Positions 28,101 to 37,100 of a DNA stretch of 64,000 nt are shown here, piece after piece. Each line of letters opens with the position of its first letter. Within the stretch, counting starts at the first letter, position 1. The stretch covers positions 6,150,086-6,214,085 of the forward strand of contig NZ_LT707065.1 of NCBI RefSeq assembly GCF_900156745.1. The letters are read 5' to 3'. The DNA is from Achromobacter sp. MFA1 R4. GTDB taxonomy: Bacteria > Pseudomonadota > Gammaproteobacteria > Burkholderiales > Burkholderiaceae_B. Below the pieces are notes generated by a model. It was not told where the DNA came from and searched no databases. It saw nothing but the letters and a program-made list of their open reading frames with translations. The position numbers and the translations under genes are program-made.

Positions 28101-31100
28101 ACCGAAAGCACCGATCCGTCCAATCCGAACCCGGGAGCGGACGTGCCCGCGCTCACCGTCTCGGACGCAGGCGATGTCAACGAAGGCAGCGACGCGGTCT
28201 TCAACGTCGCGCTGACCAAGTCCGTCGACGCCGACACGACGCTGACCTTCACGCTGGGCGGTCAGATCGAAGCGGGGGATGTGGGTACGCCCACGGTGAT
28301 GATTGGCGGTAAGCCTGCCGCGGTCACCGCCAACGCGGATGGCTCGTATAGCGTCACCGTGCCTGCCGGGACCACCGGCGGCATCGTGGTCACGGTCCCG
28401 ACTACCGATGATGTCACCTTCGAAGGCCGCGAGAACCTGACGTTGGAAGCTACGCTGACGGGCAATTCCGCCAGTGGCATTGCACTGCCGGGCAACATCA
28501 CCGACAGCGGCAGCGCCACGATTGTCGATACGGAAAGCACTGACCCGTCCAACCCGAACCCGGGCGCGGATGTGCCCGCACTCACGGTCTCCGACGCCGG
28601 GGATGTCAACGAAGGCAGCGACGCTGTCTTCAACGTCGCCCTGACCAAACCGGTCGATGCCGACACCACCCTGACCTTCACGCTGGGCGGTCAGATCGAA
28701 GCAGGCGACGTGGGTGCGCCCACCGTCACGATCGGCGGCGCGCCTGCCACGGTCACCACCAATCCCAATGGCACGTACAGCATTACCGTGCCCGCCGGCA
28801 CCACGGGCGGCATCATCGTCACGGTCCCGACGACCGGTGATTCGGTGTTTGAAGGTCGTGAGCAACTGACCCTCGAAGCCACGTTGACGGGCAATTCCGC
28901 CAGCGGCATTGCGCTGCCGGGCAACATCACTGACTCGGGCAATGCCGTGATCGTCGACGATCACGGCCCGGGCGCCGATGTGCCCGCCTTGACCGTCTCC
29001 GACGCGGGTGATGTCAACGAAGGCAGCGATGCTGTCTTCAATGTCGCGCTGACCAAGTCTGTCGACGCCGACACCACACTCACCTTCACGTTGGGCGGCC
29101 AGATCGAAGCAGGCGACGTTGGCGTGCCCACCGTCATGATCGGCGGCGTGCCTGCCACGGTCACCACCAATCCGGATGGCACGTACAGCGTCACGGTCCC
29201 TGCCGGCACCACGGGCGGCATCGTGGTCACGGTCCCGACGACGGGCGACTCGGTGTTTGAAGGTCGTGAGCAACTGACCCTCGAAGCCACGCTGACGGGC
29301 AACTCCGCCAGCGGCATCGCGCTGCCGGCCAACATTACCGACTCGGGCAACGCTGTCATCGTCGACGATCACGGCCCTGGCGCGGACGTGCCCGCCTTGA
29401 CCGTGTCCGATGCAGGCGATGTCAACGAAGGCAGCGACGCGGTCTTCAACGTCGCCCTGACCAAGTCCGTCGACGCCGACACCACCCTGACGTTCACGCT
29501 GGGCGGTCAAATCGAAGCGGGCGATGTGGGTACGCCCACCGTCATGATCGGCGGCGCGCCTGCCGTCGTTACCGCCAACGCGGACGGCTCGTACAGCATC
29601 ACCGTGCCCGCCGGCACCACGGGCGGCATCGTCGTCACGGTCCCGACGACCGGTGACTCGGTGTTTGAAGGTCGTGAGCAACTGACCCTCGAAGCCACGC
29701 TGACGGGCAATTCCGCCAGCGGTATTGCGCTGCCGGGCAACATCACTGACTCCGGCAACGCCGTCATCGTGGATGACCATGGTCCCGGCGCCGATGTGCC
29801 GGCCCTGACCGTCTCCGATGCAGGCGATGTCAACGAAGGCAGCGACGCGGTCTTCAACGTCGCGCTGACCAGGTCCGTCGACGCCGACACCACGCTGACC
29901 TTCACGCTGGGCGGCCAGATCGAAGCGGGCGATGTGGGTACGCCCACCGTCACGATCGGCGGCGCGCCTGCCGCCGTTACCGCCAACGCGGACGGCTCGT
30001 ACAGCATCACCGTGCCCGCCGGCACTACGGGCGGCATCGTCGTCACGGTCCCGACGACCGGTGACTCGGTGTTTGAAGGCCGTGAGCAACTGACCCTCGA
30101 AGCCACGCTGACGGGCAACTCGGCCAGCGGCATTGCGCTGCCTGGCAACATCACTGACTCGGGCAACGCCGTCATCGTCGATGATCATGGCCCGGGTGCC
30201 GATGTGCCGGCCCTGACTGTGTCCGATGCAGGCGATGTCAACGAAGGCAGCGACGCGGTCTTCAACGTCGCGCTGACCAAGTCCGTCGACGCCGACACCA
30301 CGCTCACCTTCACGCTGGGCGGCCAGATCGAAGCGGGCGACGTGGGCACGCCCACCGTCATGATCGGCGGCAAGTCCGCCACGGTCACCGCCAACGCGGA
30401 TGGCTCGTACAGCATCACCGTGCCCGCGGGCACCACGGGTGGCATCGTGGTCACGGTCCCGACGACCGGTGACTCGGTGTTTGAAGGTCGTGAGCAACTG
30501 ACCCTCGAAGCCACGTTGACGGGCAACTCGGCCAGCGGCATTGCGCTGCCTGGCAACATCACTGACTCGGGCAACGCTGTCATCGTGGATGACCATGGTC
30601 CCGGCGCCGATGTGCCGTCCCTGACTGTCTCCGACGCTGGGGATGTTAACGAGGGCAGCGACGCCGTCTTCAACGTCGCCCTGACCAAGTCCGTCGACGC
30701 CGACACCACGCTCACCTTCACGCTGGGCGGCCAGATCGAAGCGGGCGATGTGGGTACGCCCACCGTCATGATCGGCGGCGCGCCTGCCGTCGTTACCGCC
30801 AACGCGGACGGCTCGTACAGCATCACCGTGCCCGCCGGCACCACGGGCGGCATCGTGGTCACGGTCCCGACGACCGGTGACTCGGTGTTTGAAGGTCGTG
30901 AGCAACTGACCCTCGAAGCCACGCTGACGGGCAATTCCGCCAGTGGCGTTGCCTTGCCGGGCAACATTAGCGACAGCGGCAGCGCCACGATTGTCGATAC
31001 CGAAAGCACCGATCCGTCCAACCCGAACCCGGGCGCGGACGTGCCCGCGCTCACCGTCTCGGACGCAGGCGATGTCAACGAAGGCAGCGACGCGGTCTTC

Positions 31101-34100
31101 AACGTCGCGCTGACCAAGTCCGTCGACGCCGACACCACGCTGACTTTCACGCTGGGCGGCCAGATCGAAGCGGGCGATGTGGGTACGCCCACCGTCATGA
31201 TCGGCGGCAAGTCCGCCACGGTCACCGCCAACGCGGATGGCTCGTATAGCGTCACCGTGCCTGCCGGCACGACCGGCGGCATCGTCGTCACGGTCCCGAC
31301 GACCGATGATGTCACCTTCGAAGGCCGCGAGAACCTGACCCTCGAAGCCACGCTGACCGGCAACTCGGCCAGCGGCATTGCGCTGCCGGGCAACATCACC
31401 GACAGCGGCAGCGCCACGATTGTCGATACCGAAAGCACCGACCCGTCCAACCCGAACCCGGGAGCGGATGTGCCGTCCCTGACGGTCGCGGACGCCGGGG
31501 ATGTCAACGAAGGCAGCGACGCCGTCTTTAACGTCGCACTGACCAAGCCGGTCGACGCCGACACCACCCTGACCTTCACGCTGGGCGGTCAGATCGAAGC
31601 GGGGGATGTGGGTACGCCCACGGTCACGATCGGCGGCACGCCTGCCACGGTCACGGCCAATCCGGATGGCACGTACAGCATTACGGTCCCCGCTGGCACC
31701 ACGGGCGGCATTGTGGTCACGGTCCCGACCACCGATGATGTCACCTTCGAAGGCCGCGAGAACCTGACCCTCGAAGCCACGCTGACCGGCAATTCCGCCA
31801 GTGGCGTTGCCTTGCCAGGCAACATCACCGACAGCGGCAGCGCCACGATTGTCGATACCGAAAGCACCGATCCGTCCAATCCGAACCCCGGCGCGGACGT
31901 GCCCGCCCTGACCGTCTCGGACGCAGGCGATGTCAACGAAGGCAGCGACGCGGTCTTCAACGTCGCGCTGACCAAGTCCGTCGACGCCGACACCACGCTG
32001 ACCTTCACGCTGGGCGGCCAGATCGAAGCGGGCGATGTGGGTACGCCCACGGTCATGATCGGCGGCAAGTCCGCCACGGTCACCGCCAACGCGGATGGCT
32101 CGTATAGCGTCACCGTGCCTGCCGGCACGACCGGCGGCATCGTTGTTACGGTCCCGACCACCGATGATGTCACCTTCGAAGGCCGCGAGAACCTGACCCT
32201 CGAAGCCACGCTGACCGGCAGTTCCGCCAGTGGCGTTGCCTTGCCTGGCAACATCACCGACAGCGGCAGCGCTACGATCGTCGATACCGAGAGCACTGAT
32301 CCGTCCAACCCGAACCCGGGCGCCGACGTGCCGTCCCTGACGGTCTCGGACGCAGGCGATGTCAACGAAGGCAGCGACGCCGTCTTCAACGTTGCACTGA
32401 CCAAGCCGGTCGACGCCGACACCACGCTCACCTTCACGCTGGGCGGTCAGATCGAAGCGGGCGATGTGGGTACGCCCACGGTCATGATCGGCGGCACGCC
32501 TGCCGTCGTTACCACCAATGCGGACGGCTCGTACAGCGTCACCGTGCCCGCCGGCACCACGGGCGGCATCGTCGTCACGGTCCCGACGACCGATGACACG
32601 GTGTTCGAAGGCCGTGAGCAACTGACGTTGGAAGCTACGCTGACAGGCAATTCCGCCAGCGGCGTTGCCTTGCCGGGCAACATCACCGACAGCGGCAGCG
32701 CCACGATTGTCGATACCGAAAGCACCGATCCGTCTAACCCGAACCCGGGCGCCGACGTGCCGTCCCTGACCGTCTCCGACGCAGGCGATGTCAACGAAGG
32801 CAGCGACGCCGTCTTCAACGTTGCACTGACCAAGCCGGTCGACGCCGACACCACGCTCACCTTCACGCTGGGCGGCCAGATCGAAACGGGCGATGTGGGT
32901 ACGCCCACGGTCATGATCGGCGGCAAGTCCGCCACGGTCACCGCCAACGCGGATGGCTCGTATAGCGTCACCGTGCCTGCCGGCACGACCGGCGGCATCG
33001 TCGTCACGGTCCCGACGACCGATGATGTCACCTTCGAAGGCCGCGAAAACCTGACCCTCGAAGCCACGTTGACCGGTAATTCCGCCAGTGGCGTTGCCTT
33101 GCCTGGCAACATCACCGACAGCGGCAGCGCCACGATTGTCGATACCGAAAGCACCGATCCGTCTAACCCGAACCCGGGCGCCGACGTGCCGTCCCTGACC
33201 GTCTCCGACGCAGGCGATGTCAACGAAGGCAGCGACGCCGTCTTCAACGTTGCACTGACCAAGCCGGTCGACGCCGACACCACGCTCACCTTCACGCTGG
33301 GCGGCCAGATCGAAACGGGCGATGTGGGTACGCCCACGGTCATGATCGGCGGCAAGTCCGCCACGGTCACCGCCAACGCGGATGGCTCGTATAGCGTCAC
33401 CGTGCCTGCCGGCACGACCGGCGGCATCGTCGTCACGGTCCCGACGACCGATGATGTCACCTTCGAAGGCCGCGAAAACCTGACCCTCGAAGCCACGTTG
33501 ACCGGTAATTCCGCCAGTGGCGTTGCCTTGCCTGGCAACATCACCGACAGCGGCAGCGCCACGATTGTCGATACGGAAAGCACTGACCCGTCCAACCCGA
33601 ACCCGGGCGCGGATGTGCCGTCCCTGACGGTCGCGGACGCAGGCGACGTCAACGAAGGCAGCGACGCTGTCTTCAATGTCGCACTGACCAAGCCGGTCGA
33701 CGCCGACACCACGCTCACCTTTACGCTGAGCGGTCAGATCGAAGCGGGCGACGTGGGTACGCCCACGGTCATGATCGGCGGCAAGTCCGCCACGGTCACC
33801 GCCAATTCGGATGGAACCTACAGCGTCACCGTCCCGGCCGGCACCACGGGCGGCATCGTGGTCACGGTCCCGACGACTGACGACACGGTGTTCGAAGGCC
33901 GTGAAAACTTGACCCTCGAAGCCACGCTGACCGGCAATTCCGCCAGTGGCGTTGCCTTGCCTGGCAACATCACCGACAGCGGCAACGCCACGATTGTCGA
34001 TACCGAAAGCACCGATCCGTCCAACCCCAACCCGGGCGCCGATGTGCCGGCCCTGACTGTCTCCGACGCAGGCGATGTCAACGAAGGCAGCAACGCAGTC

Positions 34101-37100
34101 TTCAACGTCGCGCTGAACAAGTCCGTCGACGCCGACACCACCCTGACCTTCAAGCTGGGCGGTCAGATCGAAGCGGGCGACGTGGGTACGCCCACCGTCA
34201 TGATCGGCGGTAAGCCTGCCACGGTCACCGCCAACGCGGATGGCTCGTACAGCATCACGGTCCCTGCCGGCACCACGGGCGGCATCGTGGTCACGGTCCC
34301 GACCACCAACGACACGGTGTTCGAAGGCCGCGAGCAACTGACCCTCGAAGCCACGCTGACGGGCAATTCCGCCAGTGGCGTTGCCTTGCCGGGCAACATC
34401 ACCGACTCCGGCAACGCCGTCATCGTGGACGACCGCGGCCCCGGCGCCGACGTGCCCTCGCTCAATGTCTCCGACGCGGGCAACGTGACGGAAGGGAATA
34501 AGGCGAACTTCAACGTCTCCCTGAGCAAGCCCGTCGATGCCGAAACCACCCTCACCTTTACGTTGGGCGGCCAGATCACCGCGGCCGACCACGGCACCCC
34601 GACCGCGACGATTGGCGGGCTGTCCGTGACGGTCACGGCCAACGCCGACGGCTCGTACAGCATCAAGGTTCCCGCCGGCACCACTGGCGGCATCGTGGTC
34701 CAAGTGCCCACGACGGCAGACGGCATCTACGAAGGCACCGAGAAAATGACGCTCGACGCCACGCTGTCCGGACAGACCGCCAGTGGCTCGGCCTTGCCGG
34801 CAGGCATCTCGGACAGCGGCAATGCCTCCATCGTCGATATCAACAAGCCCCCGGTGGTCGGCAGCGCATCCGCGGCCGTGTCCGAGGAAGGATTGAGCGG
34901 CGGCATCAAGGACAGCAACGGCACGTCCGACACGACCAACTCGGCGCAGGCCAACGGTCAACTGAGCATCACCGACGACAATAGTGGAGCCACCTACACC
35001 ATCACCCTGGTGGCGCCGGCCAATGGCACCCTCTCTTCCGACGGCGTGCCCATCGTCTGGACGCTCTCCGACAATGGCCATACCTTGACCGGCCGCGCCG
35101 GCTCCGCCGATGCCATCATCATCAAGATCGACGACACCGGCGCGTACACGGTGAAGATGCTGGCGCCGGTCGACCACCCGGACACGACCCGCGAAGATAC
35201 GCTCGGCCTGTCCGTGACGGTCAAGGTCGCCGACGGCGTCAATGCGCCCGTCTCCACAACCCTGAACGTGACGATCGAAGACGACTCTCCCGTCGTGCAG
35301 CAGAACTCGCCCGTCAACGTGGAATCCACCGGCATTCCCGATGTCTACACCGGCAAGGTGTCGTTTGCGGGCAGCTCCAGCAGCGACAGCCAATGGAAGT
35401 TCACGTTCGGCAATGGTGCGGTGGAAGTCTCCGCCAAGGGATTCACCTCGAAAGACGACCTCACGCTCGTCGACGCCAAGGTCAACCAGAGCACGTCCGG
35501 GCTGGGCGTGGCCAGCAATGAATCCCCGTATCACAACATTGCGAATGAGGTGGACTATCGCGAACTGAACGGGCAAGGCGCGTCTGAAGAGCTGACGATC
35601 CGCCTCACCGGCGGAAAGATCGCCTACGGCGCAACCATCGACTTTGCAGCCATGTACGGCGGCGAAGTGGAAAGCGGCATCGCGCGTTTCTACCGCGATG
35701 GCGTGCTGATCGCCGAACGCACCTTCACCTCCGACAAGAACGGCGGCGACTATGCGGCGAACTTCCGGGTCGAGGAAGGCGGTTTCGACACCATCGTGGT
35801 TTCCGCCACGGACAACCACAAGAACTCGTCGAGCGACAACAGCGACTTCACGGTCACCGGCGTGACGTTCCTGGGCAGCCAGGATGTCCATGCCATCGCC
35901 TATGCCGACGGCAACCTGCAGTACGCCTACGGCGCCGACGGCGCCGGCACGCTGCAGCTGACGGGGGTGGAAAGCGGCCTGACCACGCGCGACGGCGGCG
36001 CCATCAAGACCAATGTGGCGGCCAATGGCAACCTGATCCAGGGCCTGGATTCATCGGGCAATCTGGTGTTCGAGATCCGTCTGACGCCGGCCACCGGCAA
36101 GTGGGAGTTCTACCAGTACCAACCCATGAATGGCACGGCCAACGACCTGATCGACTTTACGTACCGTGTCACGGACGCCGACGGCGACTTTGCCAACGGT
36201 CAATTCCAGGTCGGCGGTGTCGAGCCGACCGGGCCGACCCTGGCAATCGCAGACAACAACGCCGCTGCTCCTGGCGTCTTGAGCGTGTCGGAAGCGCAGG
36301 CCACCGGCAGCGGCTCCTTCCTGATCACCGCGGCGGCCGGACTGAAGTCGATCTCGATCGACGGCACGGGCAACGCCGATGCCACGCTGACCCTGGACCG
36401 CCTGGCGGGCCTGGCGAACGATCCGCTCACGCTGACCACCAGCAAGGGCACGCTGACGCTTACCGGCTACGACGCGGCCACCGGCAAGGTGACCTACACC
36501 TACCAGACCAGCGGCGCGCAGCAACACACCGGCGACGACACCAACGTCCAGGACCACTTCACGATCACGGTCGAAGACAAGTTCGGCGGCAAGGCCACGG
36601 GCGACCTGGGCGTGCTGGTCACCGACACGGCGCCCAGTCTCGTTCCGGCCGCCGCAAGCTCCGCGCTGTCTTCGGTCGGCACCAACATCATGCTTACGCT
36701 GGATACGTCCGGCAGCATGAACTACGGCAGCGGCGTGTACAGCGGCTGGCGTGAACTGTCGCGACTGGAGGTTCTGAAGTCCTCGGTTGCCAAACTGCTC
36801 GACCAATATGGCGAAGCCGGCGACGTGCGCGTCATGATCGTGGAGTTCAACTCGACCGCCGGCCAGAAGGGAGGCGGCTGGATGTCGCTGGCCGACGCCA
36901 AAGTGCTGGTCGAGGGCTTGAGCTACGGCGGCGGCACGAATTACGAAGCCGCGTTGAACACCGCGATGACTGCATGGAACAACTCTGGCACGGGCAAGCT
37001 GGAAGGCGCCAATGTCCAGAATATTTCCTACTTCTTCACGGACGGAAATCCGGAGAACGGTCCCGTCTACGCGGCGCAGCAAGCGACCTGGGAGAAGTTC

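Noticed and set aside
25812..35891. A 3359-codon open frame on the minus strand across the adhesin gene
   Set aside because: It is antisense to the repeat array and repeats with the same period. The absence of stops follows from the repeated codons of the real gene, since one stop-free unit gives a stop-free array. It has no start signals and an Arg/Asp/Gly-rich unnatural composition.
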